DNA of 64,000 bases from Rhizobium favelukesii (GTDB lineage Bacteria > Pseudomonadota > Alphaproteobacteria > Rhizobiales > Rhizobiaceae). The position numbers were made by a program, and so were the translations under genes. The notes below the pieces were generated by a model. It did not search any database. It was given only the letters and a program-made list of their open reading frames with translations, and was not told where the DNA came from. Shown here one piece after another: positions 27,802 to 37,165 of the stretch; the first letter of the stretch is position 1; each line of letters starts with the position of its first letter. The DNA is taken from positions 62,001 through 126,000 of the forward strand of contig NZ_HG916855.1 of the NCBI RefSeq assembly GCF_000577275.2, written 5' to 3'.

Positions 27802-28755
27802 ATGGACAAGACATTCGTGACAGCGCGGGAAGATCGGCCCGGGGAAGCTTGGCTATCCCGATTTATCGCTGGGCGAGCAGAGGCCGAGAGATGGTATTTT
27901 GGCCAAGCTGCGTCACCGACCCCAACCGCCAAAGACTGTCGCGCTGCCTTGCTGCAGCACATGCCCGAGTTAGTGCCTTACTATGAGCACGCATGCGCCC
28001 TCGTTGGAGATGATGAGGTGGCGCATCGGATGCTGAGCCACTACCGGCCCGCGCCGGAACGCTACGGCTGCAGTCAGGCTGTCTGGCTGGGCAAAGAAGG
28101 ACCAGCACTGGTCCGCAACTTCGACTATCCGCCCGACATCGTTTCGGATCGCTTCGAGATGACCGCATGGTCGGGATTGAGGGTAATCTCCAAGGCGCAG
28201 CGACCATGGGGAGGTTGTGTCGACGGGATGAACGAGGACGGACTGGTCGCCAGTGTGACTCTCGCCGGAAGCCGCACTCAGGGCGTCGGTTTCTCGATAA
28301 TCCTCATGATCCGTTACATCCTGGAGACCTGTCATCACGTGAACCAGGCAATTGAGGCGCTGTGCCGAATACCCGTGGCGCTTTCGCAGAACGTGACCGT
28401 CCTCGACCGCTCAGGCCGCTACGCCGCCCTATTCCTCGGCCCTCACCAGCGGCCGATCATTTCGCGCCTGAAAGCATGCACGAACCATCAGCGAACCGCT
28501 AGACCCTCATCGTCCTCAATGGCGCGCCAGCTCATAGCTCAGCAAGCGCTGGAAGACCCGTCCATGTCGCTTTCGCGGCTGACCGACCTATTCCTTCTGC
28601 CACCACTTTACTCCAGGCGTGGTTCGTACCCAACTCTCTACACGGCTGTTTACCGACCTGTGGAAGGGCGAGTGGATTATGTCTGGCCGGGTAAACGCTG
28701 GTCCCAACGGTTCGAGGACTTCCGAGAAGGCGAGTATACGCACACCTATGGCTAG
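27802..28755 (+). CDS. C45-family Ntn hydrolase (acyl-CoA:6-APA acyltransferase-like)
   Basis: The 317-residue protein matches the peptidase C45 family, N-terminal-nucleophile enzymes that cleave themselves before a Cys and then hydrolyse or transfer amide-linked acyl groups. The likely nucleophile is Cys90 in ERYGCSQAVW, followed by LVRNFDYPPDIV and GGCVDGMNEDGLVASVTLAG, with NVTVLDRSGRYA further on. I took the ATG at 27802 as start; the frame is open upstream but that part is not protein-like. No operon partner is evident. The true substrate is unknown; a role in acyl-homoserine-lactone or beta-lactam turnover is only a possibility. Confidence 0.78.
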   Translation: MDKTFVTAREDRPGEAWLSRFIAGRAEAERWYFGQAASPTPTAKDCRAALLQHMPELVPYYEHACALVGDDEVAHRMLSHYRPAPERYGCSQAVWLGKEGPALVRNFDYPPDIVSDRFEMTAWSGLRVISKAQRPWGGCVDGMNEDGLVASVTLAGSRTQGVGFSIILMIRYILETCHHVNQAIEALCRIPVALSQNVTVLDRSGRYAALFLGPHQRPIISRLKACTNHQRTARPSSSSMARQLIAQQALEDPSMSLSRLTDLFLLPPLYSRRGSYPTLYTAVYRPVEGRVDYVWPGKRWSQRFEDFREGEYTHTYG

Positions 28756-28921
28756 CCTTCCAGGCGGGTTTAATCCCTGTCTCCGTCGTGCAGAGATAAA
28801 TCCCCGGTGGAAACTGACTACGGGGTGGGACCTACGGGTGCCGGCCCACCTTTATTCAGGAACTTCCCTCCTCCTCGCAAATTTCGTTCGCAGGCCGGTC
28901 GGCTGCTGAAGGAGACGTGCG

Positions 28922-29443
28922 GTGTCAACGGATCTGCAGGAAGCAAGAACGAAGTGGTTCCGGTCGCTGGAGCCTGTCCCGTTGGACGACATGATCGGCC
29001 TATGGCGCGGCGTCGGCATACCGTCTGGACATCCTCTTGATGGCGTGCTCGAAAACCTGGACTGGTTCGGCAAGCGTATCCGTCCTGACCTGCGGGCCGA
29101 CGCCCTGCTCTTCCGGTGGAGTGGTGGCCGCCTGGTTGCGATCGAGCCGGCGTTCTTCCCGATCAGGCAGGCGATCAGGTTCGCCTCGTTGGGGCGCACA
29201 TCCATCGCTCGCAACTGGTTCTCGTATCTGCACAGGGCGTTCCGCGCTCGAGGCACCACGGCGTCCTTGGAACTCCGGACGCTGGACGGCGTCGAGACGG
29301 CAGCGATGGTCTACGACAGGCAACCGATCGTCGACTACCTCCGACTGATCGCTGATGAGGAAGTTGGCGGGATGATGTGCGTGGAAGGCGAAGCACGCAG
29401 GTATTTCTTCCGACTCCGGAGGGTCGAGCCTTCGGCGCCGTGA
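28922..29443 (+). CDS. DUF4334 (GXWXG) domain protein
   Basis: The 173-residue protein has an N-terminal GXWXG-type region (DDMIGLWRGVGIPSGHPLDG, about residues 23-43) and a C-terminal DUF4334 region (LRTLDGVETAAMVYDRQPI to RRYFFRLRRV). The start is GTG with AGGAGA about 7 bases ahead. The biochemical role of this family is unknown to me. It is downstream of the C45 hydrolase in the same direction, 166 bases apart. Confidence 0.8.
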   Translation: MSTDLQEARTKWFRSLEPVPLDDMIGLWRGVGIPSGHPLDGVLENLDWFGKRIRPDLRADALLFRWSGGRLVAIEPAFFPIRQAIRFASLGRTSIARNWFSYLHRAFRARGTTASLELRTLDGVETAAMVYDRQPIVDYLRLIADEEVGGMMCVEGEARRYFFRLRRVEPSAP

Positions 29444-29530
29444 CCCATAAGGCGTGGGCGTTGAGCTGTCCGGTAGCAGATGCCACCAGTTAAGGGCTCG
29501 TCGGCTGCTTTGCGCCGCCAAAGAACATGC

Positions 29531-30511
29531 CTATCCGAGAGCGCTTTGCTCGGCGCAAATCCTATCGACCAGAGCATCGAGTTCACCCCTTGGCGGACGG
29601 CTCTTTGCCAGGCGCTGCTTGAGGTGCATGATCGGCTCAGCCAGGATTTCATCCAAGCTTTCCGCGCAGGTGAAGTCACCCGCCACGTGCTTGACCTTCG
29701 AATTGTCGAAGATCGCAGTCCAGACCTTGTCGCCGATTAGCGGGCCTACCCAATCCGGATTGTACCTGATCAGGGTGTCCGTCGCCACGTGGACGATCCT
29801 GGCCTCTACGCCCAGCAATCTGGCAATCGTCTTTTGAATATCGTCCCAGATGTGCGCGCGATCCGAGGTGATGTGGAAAATCTCGCTTCGCGCCGCCGGC
29901 TTGCCGAAAAGCCCAACGAAAGGCACTGCAAAATCGACCGAGCGGGTCAGTGTCCAGGGCGTGTGGCCATCGCCCGCTACGATCGTGGGCTCGCCATCCA
30001 GCATGCGTCTCGCCATGACGTCGCTGTCGCCCATCATGATCGGCAGGCCCGTGCGCACGGTGTGGCTGGGGCGGACGATCGTCCAGGCCCGATTCTTGGA
30101 CTTCTTGAGCAATTCCTCGCAGGCAATCTTGGCCTGGCTGTAGGGCCAGTAGGGATTGATCGCCGGTGTCTTCTCAGTAATTACATAGTGACGCGCCGGC
30201 TTCTCATAGACCGAGGCCGAAGAGATGAAAATGTACTGACCGCAATTGCCCGCAAATACGTCGATGTCTCGCCCGACCTGATCGGGCGTGAAGGCGATGA
30301 ACTGACATACGACGTCATAATTGGCCTTGGCGAGATCCGCGTAGGCCGTCGATCCAAGTTCGCCGACGATCGAGGTGACCCCCGCAGGCAGCGGGTCGCT
30401 TCTCAAACCGCGGTTGTAGATGCTGACATGATGACCCTGGGTAACGGCGCGCTCGACGCATGGATATGAGATTTGGCCGGTGCCGCCAATGAAAAGGACT
30501 TTCAAAGCCAT
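29531..30511 (-). CDS. NAD-dependent epimerase/dehydratase (extended SDR)
   Basis: The 326-residue enzyme has the nucleotide-binding motif FIGGTGQIS at its N-terminus, Ser in FISSASVYEK and the YxxxK pair in YWPYSQAKIACEE. The substrate half (RPSHTVRTGLPIMMGD, VAGDGHTPWTLTRSVDFA) resembles sugar-nucleotide or isoflavone-reductase-like SDRs. The ATG at 30511 is favoured because it places the Rossmann motif at residues 6-14; the frame extends upstream without domain content. It stands alone and the substrate is unknown. Confidence 0.82.
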   Translation of the reverse strand: MALKVLFIGGTGQISYPCVERAVTQGHHVSIYNRGLRSDPLPAGVTSIVGELGSTAYADLAKANYDVVCQFIAFTPDQVGRDIDVFAGNCGQYIFISSASVYEKPARHYVITEKTPAINPYWPYSQAKIACEELLKKSKNRAWTIVRPSHTVRTGLPIMMGDSDVMARRMLDGEPTIVAGDGHTPWTLTRSVDFAVPFVGLFGKPAARSEIFHITSDRAHIWDDIQKTIARLLGVEARIVHVATDTLIRYNPDWVGPLIGDKVWTAIFDNSKVKHVAGDFTCAESLDEILAEPIMHLKQRLAKSRPPRGELDALVDRICAEQSALG

Positions 30512-30744
30512 GTGAAGGACCTCAGTGTCTGACGCGCATGATCTATGATCGCTCTTCATAGCGCGAAAGAACTTGAGCGTCTCCCGCAAATCTCGTGCAC
30601 CCCTGATCGCGCAGCGAGCGTGGGAGTGTCCGCTTTGGGGCGTAGCTGCCGCTGGTGGCATTACCGAATACCGCTTAATCAAACTCGCCGGCTGACGGCT
30701 GACGATCTCGCGGGGAATGTTGCGCTAGAGGTTGATCCAGTCCG

Positions 30745-31032
30745 TTAGCATCTTGAACGAACGTGCTTTTTCGAGGCCCAAAGCTGCTCCTCACCGAGAA
30801 CCCGCAAATCTGGGCCGACAACGGCCCGCCACGTTCGATTTCCCAACCGAACTGAAAGGCGGGATTTGCCATCATCCAAACCGCTGCCCTTTTCGACAAC
30901 ACTGACGACCGCTCCACGTTTCAGATAATGCCGCATGGCGTCAGGCGAGATTCCAAATCGGGAAGCGATCGCTTCCGCGTCCAGAATAAAATCGCCGTTT
31001 GAATCCGTCTCAATCTTCAAAGCATGCTCCAT
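30745..31032 (-). CDS. DUF6522-family protein
   Basis: The 95-residue protein (MEHALKIETDSNGDFILDAE...) has a helix-turn-helix-like part, ASRFGISPDAMRHYLKRGAV, followed by RLSVRLGNRTWRAVVGPDLR, the pattern of DUF6522 proteins. A GTG eight codons upstream is a possible alternative start. It follows the 31076-31363 gene in the same direction by 43 bases, so the two are probably co-transcribed. Function unknown. Confidence 0.65.
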   Translation of the reverse strand: MEHALKIETDSNGDFILDAEAIASRFGISPDAMRHYLKRGAVVSVVEKGSGLDDGKSRLSVRLGNRTWRAVVGPDLRVLGEEQLWASKKHVRSRC

Positions 31033-31075
31033 CAACCTGCACTGTAGCGATTTCACACGCGGGACTGCGTGAAGT

Positions 31076-31363
31076 CTAATGTAGGTTGGGTACCGTGAGC
31101 TTCCAGGCCATTACGTCATCTTCTGATATTCGAATGCGTTCGAACGGACCACTCTTGCGCTGCCGCAATTTCACCGCGGCGATTTCGCAAATCGCAGGCA
31201 CGCTGTCCTGTAGCCGGGTCTCATCTGCACGAGGCGGAGACGCGAACATCAATAGGGCTTGTCGATCGATCATAACGGTTCGTTGCGCGCCGTCATTCTC
31301 AAAAAGCACGACTCCTCCGTCACCGGAAGATTTAAGAAATGCGGTGAGAAATCTGAACGACAT
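31076..31363 (-). CDS. Small protein of unknown function, partner of the DUF6522 gene
   Basis: The 95-residue product starts MSFRFLTAFLKSSGDGGVVL and contains ICEIAAVKLRQR and RIRISEDDV near its end. A strong GGAGAGGAG ribosome site precedes the chosen ATG, so I did not use the longer frame that begins at 31459. The layout (beta-rich start, helical middle, short acidic end) recalls DUF1488 proteins, but I am not sure of the family. Confidence 0.55.
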   Translation of the reverse strand: MSFRFLTAFLKSSGDGGVVLFENDGAQRTVMIDRQALLMFASPPRADETRLQDSVPAICEIAAVKLRQRKSGPFERIRISEDDVMAWKLTVPNLH

Positions 31364-31459
31364 GCTCGGCACTCCTCTCCTTGATGTTGGCCCACCCTTC
31401 CTGCCAGGCGGGCCAAGCATTCTTGTCCATTCGGGAACGGGTTGGACCCGACTTTTCAC

Positions 31460-32081
31460 ACCTTAGCACCGCCCCATCGCTCGTCTTTGCGCAAGATCAA
31501 AGAACGTTGGTGAGCGGTCGGTCTGCCGCCGTGGATGTCACCATCGTTTGAATACCGACCAGGGCGCTCGGGCACCAAAATTCTCCCTTCCTACGAAGGT
31601 CGCCGGGTCGGGGCGCGTCGGAAATAGGGTTCTCGGTTTCGCCGTCTGAGCTTGGAAAAGTTCGCGCGAGCTGCCGGCGCAAAGCTAATCAGCTAGGGCT
31701 CGCGAATGCGGGTAGCACCGGGCAGTGACCCAGCCACTAAGTGGAACGGGGAGAGGCAGCGGCAGCTGGCATCCTGCCGCCGACCACGCGAATGTTCTCT
31801 TGATACTCACCTCGGCGATGTCAAGGTGGGCACCCTTGCACAGCCAAACGAAGTCGGATAAGTTGCGTCAGTCCACAGCAACAATCGAAGGAGGCGTGTA
31901 ATGACGGTCATTTTCATCTCGCACGCCACTTTGGCCTAAGGTTCCTGTAGCGCACTCCACTCCGCATCCGAGATCTTCTCAAGCAGCAACCTGCCACAGA
32001 TCGGCGTCTACACGCTGCTCGTTCGTGCGCTCAAGCGTACGCCATGGGCCCGGCAACTTGCTATTAGAAGGCTCGGCGCCC
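31460..32081. other. 622-base gap; one micro-frame with a strong ribosome site
   Basis: No gene of normal size was recognised. At 31901-31939 a 12-codon frame, MTVIFISHATLA, follows a perfect AAGGAGG (31889-31895). The residues FISHAT resemble the very beginning of TIR domains, so this could be the stub of a deleted gene or a leader peptide. A minus-strand frame at 31497-31682 shows nothing recognisable. Confidence 0.3.
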
Positions 32082-32282
32082 ATGCCGAGAACACTCATGA
32101 AAAAACAAAGAGCCGCTGTCGACAATCTGGCAGCCTCCATTGAAGAACTCTGTGCTCGTTCTGGTGTTGGCGCGACCGTTTTCGCGCTTCTTGTCGCAGC
32201 TTGGAGATATCGCCGTGCACCGAACACCGTCGCAACGCTGTCCGACTGGATGCGCCGCGACCTTGCGTTGGGCGAAGATTAA
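32082..32282 (+). CDS. Small protein of unknown function
   Basis: The 66-residue product (MPRTLMKKQRAAVDNLAASI to WMRRDLALGED) is basic with a predicted helical middle containing ARSGVGATVFALLVAAWRYR. A clear hairpin lies 30 bases past the stop, which supports a real transcription unit. There is no strong ribosome site and no recognisable domain. Confidence 0.4.
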   Translation: MPRTLMKKQRAAVDNLAASIEELCARSGVGATVFALLVAAWRYRRAPNTVATLSDWMRRDLALGED

Positions 32283-32312
32283 AGGGCTCGCTCTAACCTG
32301 TTCGAATCGAAG

Positions 32313-32336
32313 AGATCGCGGCAGCATCCGCGATCT
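32313..32336. terminator. Hairpin terminator between convergent genes
   Basis: AGATCGCGG and CCGCGATCT form a perfect 9-bp stem with a 6-base loop, followed by TCTT. It lies between the small plus-strand gene and the convergent esterase gene and could serve both. Confidence 0.6.
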
Positions 32337-32431
32337 TCTTGACCAGTAAGCATCCTTTGCCAACCGATCACGGGTTTCGTGCTATGAGACAACACGGACG
32401 CGGTGGCATTTTCCCCGCTGACGGTTGGAAG

Positions 32432-33439
32432 CTACTGCTGCGGTTTGTCGGCGAAATGTTTTATCGCGTACTCGGCAACGTGCTGGTTCGACTGCCTTGC
32501 ATCATCCAGCCAGAACGGGAAGAGCTGCCACTGATGGACCATGCCTGCCCAGATCTCCGTTTGGACATCAACGCCGGCCCTTCGAGCCTTGTCGGCCAGC
32601 CGCAGGGTGTCGTCGAGAAGCGCTTCGCCCGCACCGACCTGCATCAGCAGTGGGGGAAATCCGGTCAGGTCGGCATAAAGGGGTGACACCATAGGATCGG
32701 CCGGCGAGCGTGTTCCCAGATAGGCTTTGCGCATGAGATCGAGCTCGGCGGAGTCGATCAGCGGATCGGTACTGGCGTTCGTCGTCAAAGAAGCGCCTGT
32801 GGCAGCCAGATCGGTGATCGGGCTCACTGCGACGACGGCCGCGGGCAGTGATCCTTTCACTCGCATCTGCCGCAGCGTGGCTTCGATCGCCAGATTCCCG
32901 CCGACGGAGTCGCCGGCAACGACGATGTTGTTGCTCTCATAGCCGGAATCGAGCAGCCACCGATAAGCTGTCAGCGCATCGTCGACCTGAGCCGGATACG
33001 GATAGTCCGGTGCGAGCCTGTAGTCGATGAGGAGGACGTCGGCCGACGCCGCCTTGGCCAGCGAGCCGGCCACGGCCCGATGCGTCCGCAGCGAACCGCT
33101 GTAGAAGCCGCCGCCATGAATATAGAGGATAGCCCGGCGGCCAAGGGGATGATGCAGTCTTGCCGGCCAGATGAGCTGTGCATCGACGCCGCCGGCGTCG
33201 ACCTGCCTGATTTGGACGCGTGTCGGCTCGGGGGTCGATGCCATCAGGGCCTCGAAGGCGTCGCGCCGGTCGCGCAGGCTGTCGGCTTTCGCGTAGTGCT
33301 GCTCCCACGTCGCGATGAGTTTGCGGACCTGTTCCTTCGAGGCTTGTGTCTGGGGCGTAGTATCGCCGGCCCGGGCCGGTAGCGCCAAAGGCGCCAAGGC
33401 GATGCCAGCGGCCAACCACGCGATAGTCCACCTTGTCAT
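32432..33439 (-). CDS. Exported alpha/beta hydrolase of the hormone-sensitive-lipase family
   Basis: The 335-residue enzyme has a signal peptide (MTRWTIAWLAAGIALAPLALPARA) and the HSL-type oxyanion motif YIHGGGF, the nucleophile elbow GDSVGGN, an Asp in DPMVSPLYADL and a His in GMVHQWQLFP. It should hydrolyse short- or medium-chain esters in the periplasm. The frame continues upstream to 33577, but starting at 33439 puts the signal peptide at the N-terminus. It stands alone. Confidence 0.83.
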   Translation of the reverse strand: MTRWTIAWLAAGIALAPLALPARAGDTTPQTQASKEQVRKLIATWEQHYAKADSLRDRRDAFEALMASTPEPTRVQIRQVDAGGVDAQLIWPARLHHPLGRRAILYIHGGGFYSGSLRTHRAVAGSLAKAASADVLLIDYRLAPDYPYPAQVDDALTAYRWLLDSGYESNNIVVAGDSVGGNLAIEATLRQMRVKGSLPAAVVAVSPITDLAATGASLTTNASTDPLIDSAELDLMRKAYLGTRSPADPMVSPLYADLTGFPPLLMQVGAGEALLDDTLRLADKARRAGVDVQTEIWAGMVHQWQLFPFWLDDARQSNQHVAEYAIKHFADKPQQ

Positions 33440-33663
33440 CAAGCCGCCGTTCAACCATGCAAACCCGCGCAACACGGCCATCTGTCGCAAAGCTCCGGCC
33501 CCAAGCACCACGAAACCTCCCAATCCAAGATATCTGTCGAGATCAACTGAACCTGCCATGACCGCAAGCCGTGTCAAGGCTTTGTGACCGCGACGATGCC
33601 TTGTCGTGTGCGACGTGCAGGTGCCTGCGACAGGAAAGGCCGCCCTTACATGAGCTGGAGAGG

Positions 33664-34566
33664 CTAGCTCTTCGTGCTCAGCTCCTCCACCCGCTTGAGA
33701 TTGACCACTGCTTTGACTGGCAAGTGATCCGACGCGACGCGGGCAAGCGGCGTATCGTGGGCCTCGACTGCTGTCACGACGCCCTTGCGGTTCGCCATGA
33801 TGCGATCAAGAGCGAGGACGGGAAGTCGTGCGGGAAAGCTCGGCACGGCCAACGGCTGCGGGCCGAAAACGGATTGGAACGTGTGCAGCGACGAGCGGTC
33901 GCCGAGCCGCCATTCATTGAGATCGCCGAGCAGGATGGTCGGGACCTCTCGCTTGTCTGCCATCAGTTCGACCAACATTTTGGCCTGCTGCGCGCGCGAG
34001 TGGCGAAGCAGGCCAAAATGGGCGGCGATGATGCGTAAGGCCCCGCCGCGTTCCAGATCGAGTTCGGCGACAAGCGCACCGCGAGGCTCGAGCCCGGGAA
34101 GATTGATCTGGTGCACGTCACGCACCAAGCCTCTCTTGAAGAGCACGACATTGCCATGCCAGCCATGAGCCTTGGCCATGCCGTTCACCGGCACCGGGAT
34201 CAGTCCGGTTTCCCGCTCCAGCCGACCAAGGTCGAGGATGCCGGTGCGCTCGCCAAAGCGGGTGTCGGCCTCCTGCAGTGCGATGACGTCAGCGCCGATT
34301 TCATGAATGACGCGACTGGTTCGCTCCGGGTCGAAGCGCCGGTCGTTGCCGACGCATTTGTGGACGTTGTAGGAGGCGATCAGAGTGCCATCTAAGCGCG
34401 GCTTTTGCTCCGAATGTGCCGCATCCAGCCGCTTTCTTCGACTGCGGATCGACGCTAGGATGTTGGCGGGCAGGCTGTCCTTTTTGGCATGCATCGGAGT
34501 TTGCTGGCGTTCCGTTGGTCGTCGAGGTTTTGTTTGGAGTATAGGCCGGGTATTCAAACTTGCCAT
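33664..34566 (-). CDS. Endonuclease/exonuclease/phosphatase-family protein
   Basis: The 300-residue protein has the family's metal and catalytic residues: Asn in ASYNVHKCVG, Glu in IALQEADTRFG, the GDLNEWR motif and the terminal ASDHLPV. The fold serves nucleases, phosphodiesterases and phospholipases. It starts 22 bases after the phospholipase D gene stop, so the pair forms an operon and may act together on phospholipids. An internal Met (MHAKKD, at 34495) is an alternative start, as neither has a good ribosome site. Confidence 0.8.
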   Translation of the reverse strand: MASLNTRPILQTKPRRPTERQQTPMHAKKDSLPANILASIRSRRKRLDAAHSEQKPRLDGTLIASYNVHKCVGNDRRFDPERTSRVIHEIGADVIALQEADTRFGERTGILDLGRLERETGLIPVPVNGMAKAHGWHGNVVLFKRGLVRDVHQINLPGLEPRGALVAELDLERGGALRIIAAHFGLLRHSRAQQAKMLVELMADKREVPTILLGDLNEWRLGDRSSLHTFQSVFGPQPLAVPSFPARLPVLALDRIMANRKGVVTAVEAHDTPLARVASDHLPVKAVVNLKRVEELSTKS

Positions 34567-34588
34567 GCTTTTAGGCCGAAGAAATCTC

Positions 34589-36052
34589 TTATAAGTAGGG
34601 CGATCCGAGCCAAAGGACCTTCTCGAGCAACCGGACGGCGAAGGGGCGCGCGCGCAAGCCTTGGAGCGTGACCGGCGAAGCCAACTTGATGGCCTCGTCG
34701 ATATGGTCGTCGATCTCGCTGGCAAAGCCTTCATTCAGCACCTCCAGGTCGATCTCGAAATTCAGCCGCAGCGACCTCGGGTCGAGGTTGGACGATCCGA
34801 CATAGGACCAGACGCCATCGATCGACAGGAGCTTGGAGTGGCTGAAAGCACCACTGGAGCGCCAGATGCGGCAGTAGTTGGTGAGGATCTGGTCGAATTG
34901 CGCGGTCATGGCGCGGTCGACGAGAACGAGATTATTGACAGCCGGAACGACGATATCGACCTCCACGCCGCGTCTTGCCGCCGTCGCCAGTGCACTGATG
35001 AGCTCGCGGTCCGGCAGGAAATAGGGCGACATGATACGGATCGATTGGCGCGCAATGGAGAAGGCCCCCATCAGCATTTTGTGGTTCGTCTCGATGCTTC
35101 TGTCAGGCCCCGATGCCACGACACGCATGAAGACGGGATCCCCCGGCTGCCGCTCGGGCAGCGCGGTTCGCCACGCCTCTCCTTGCAGGATTTCGCCGGT
35201 GGTAAAGCGCCAGTCCTCAGCCGCGACGTTGAAGAGATCGGCGACAACCGGCCCGGTGACGCTGAAATGGGTGTCGCGGGCGAAGTTTTCTCCCGCCATC
35301 TCGCGTGTGAATCCGGCCCGAATGTTCATGCCGCCTGTCAGCGCAATGCGGCCGTCGACGATGAAGATCTTGCGGTGGGTGCGCAAGTTCGCATATGGCA
35401 AACGCAACCCGATGATGACGTTTCCATTGAAGACCGAGACGGTAACGCCGCCCTCGGCAAGGTATCCGAGAATGCTCGGCACGGAATAGCGGGCGCCGAC
35501 GGCATCGATCAGCACGCGCACCTCGACGCCACGCTTTACGGCGGCTATGAGGCAATCTGCGATCCTCAGTCCGAGCGGGTCGCGGTCAAAAATGTAGGTT
35601 TCCAGCAGGACGCTGCGCTCAGCGCCATCGATCGCCGTCTTCATCGCGGCGTAACAGTCGTCGCCCGTCTCCAGCATGTCGATCGTATTGCCGGTTGCCA
35701 GCGGATTGCGGGCGACGCGGTCGCCGAGTGTCTGCAGGGCCGCGAAACGACGGCCGAAGCCAGTGATGACGATTTCGCTGTCGGCGTCGAAGCTTTCGAG
35801 CTCGTCAAGGTCCGCGTCGGGCATCAGCGCATCACGCCGAAGGCTCAGCGAGGCGCGCCGGATACGGTTGATGCCGGCAATCGCATAAAGCACGGCCCCG
35901 ATGATTGGCGAGAGAATGATGACGCCGACCCAGCCGATCGCGGCGCGAACCTCTTCCTTGGTCATGGCTGCGTGGATCGCTGCTGCGGCGCCCATGGCGA
36001 GCGAAACAACGAATAGAATATGTGGCCAATAGGTCGATATGAGATAAAACAT
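34589..36052 (-). CDS. cls: Phospholipase D-family cardiolipin synthase
   Basis: The 487-residue membrane protein has two N-terminal transmembrane segments (about residues 5-27 and 38-60) and two HKD motifs, HRKIFIVDGRIALTGGMN and HSKLLSIDGVWSYVGSSN. These make cardiolipin from two phosphatidylglycerols. The length and the PLDc_N-like start match bacterial Cls. It is the first gene of the pair with the EEP-family protein. Function could also be a related transphosphatidylase; the call is strong at family level. Confidence 0.87.
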   Translation of the reverse strand: MFYLISTYWPHILFVVSLAMGAAAAIHAAMTKEEVRAAIGWVGVIILSPIIGAVLYAIAGINRIRRASLSLRRDALMPDADLDELESFDADSEIVITGFGRRFAALQTLGDRVARNPLATGNTIDMLETGDDCYAAMKTAIDGAERSVLLETYIFDRDPLGLRIADCLIAAVKRGVEVRVLIDAVGARYSVPSILGYLAEGGVTVSVFNGNVIIGLRLPYANLRTHRKIFIVDGRIALTGGMNIRAGFTREMAGENFARDTHFSVTGPVVADLFNVAAEDWRFTTGEILQGEAWRTALPERQPGDPVFMRVVASGPDRSIETNHKMLMGAFSIARQSIRIMSPYFLPDRELISALATAARRGVEVDIVVPAVNNLVLVDRAMTAQFDQILTNYCRIWRSSGAFSHSKLLSIDGVWSYVGSSNLDPRSLRLNFEIDLEVLNEGFASEIDDHIDEAIKLASPVTLQGLRARPFAVRLLEKVLWLGSPYL

Positions 36053-36300
36053 TGCGTTGAACTATAACGACAAAGCTGCGTCGTTCAATTGTGCACGCAA
36101 GAGCGCGACGTTGCCCGACTTTCTCTGCTCCAAAATCACTCGCCCGGAGAAAAATTGCCGTGCCGCTGAAGAGTTCCTTGTTGCGATGCGGAATTTCTTT
36201 TTGCGGTGTGTCAAAAATTGCTTGAAACAGCGTGTTTCCTCTGGAACTCTAGCGCCAGTATCGCGTTAGACCACGGGCATCATCTGACTGGAGATCGGCG

Positions 36301-36552
36301 ATGACAGAGACTCACGAAGAGTGGATCAAGAAGCGTGCCTATGCGCTGTGGGAAGAGGAAGGGCGTCCACCGGGACGAGATTTCCTACATTGGGAACAAG
36401 CCCGGGCCGAGCGCGAAGCGCTTGAAGGGTCCGCCGCGTCTGTGGATGGCAAGGAGGTAAAGACGCGCAAGCGCACGGCCGCCCCTCCAAAGGCAAATGG
36501 CGTGATGAAGGCGGCCGCTCCAAAGAAAGCAGCCAGCGGCAAATCAGCGTGA
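36301..36552 (+). CDS. DUF2934-family protein
   Basis: The 83-residue protein begins with the DUF2934 core (EEWIKKRAYALWEEEGRPPG, then WEQARAE) and ends in a Lys/Ala-rich tail (APPKANGVMKAAAPKKAA). Such proteins are frequent in rhizobia and of unknown function; the tail suggests nucleic-acid or membrane-surface contact. A hairpin terminator follows. Confidence 0.78.
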   Translation: MTETHEEWIKKRAYALWEEEGRPPGRDFLHWEQARAEREALEGSAASVDGKEVKTRKRTAAPPKANGVMKAAAPKKAASGKSA

Positions 36553-36571
36553 CCCTCACGTCATTGTTGCA

Positions 36572-36594
36572 AAGGGCGTCCTTGTGACGCCCTT
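36572..36594 (+). terminator. Hairpin terminator after the DUF2934 gene
   Basis: AAGGGCGTC and GACGCCCTT form a perfect 9-bp stem with a 5-base loop, 19 bases after the stop codon. The rest of the gap up to 36858 (about 260 bases) shows no recognisable gene. Confidence 0.7.
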
Positions 36595-36858
36595 CGTCAC
36601 ACGAATGCATTGCTGTTGCTCTATTGATTTCCAAAGGGTGCGCGAAGGGCGCTTCGGGAAAAACACAGATGACGGTGCATAGCTCCTACCTCGCAGTAAA
36701 AATGCTGCCGCGGCAATCGGCGATGGAACCAAAATCGCACTCGGATGTTCATCGCGGCAGTGGGAGCGTGGCCATGAACAGAAGCGACTTCGATGCTATT
36801 CCGGTTTTGGTGATCGTAGCGGCTTGCTACCACGTCGTTGCGCCAGTGTGAGGTCAGA

Positions 36859-37032
36859 ATGACTGTTCTCGTTGTCGCCGCGATCGCCTATCTGACCCTC
36901 GCCCTAATCCTTGTCTATGCGATCGACAATCTCGTTGCACTGTTCTTCCCCGATGCACATTCTGCTATGCCGCTGAATTTCCCCACCTTGGAAAAGATGA
37001 TGGCGGCTTCGCGCAAGTATTATCGCAAATAG
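36859..37032 (+). CDS. Small single-span membrane protein
   Basis: The 57-residue protein has one hydrophobic segment (MTVLVVAAIAYLTLALILVYAID) and a short basic tail ending MMAASRKYYRK. GAGG lies ahead of the ATG. No family recognised. Confidence 0.45.
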   Translation: MTVLVVAAIAYLTLALILVYAIDNLVALFFPDAHSAMPLNFPTLEKMMAASRKYYRK

Positions 37033-37165
37033 GTCGACCTCGTGCCACCAGCGCGGGATCAGCGCTTAGGCCGAAGCTGCCACCGCCCGCATTGTAATCA
37101 CCGTCATCTCGCTGCTTTTGCCTCCGCGAGCGCGTAGAGCGGAAACCGCGAAGTGATCTCGATCG

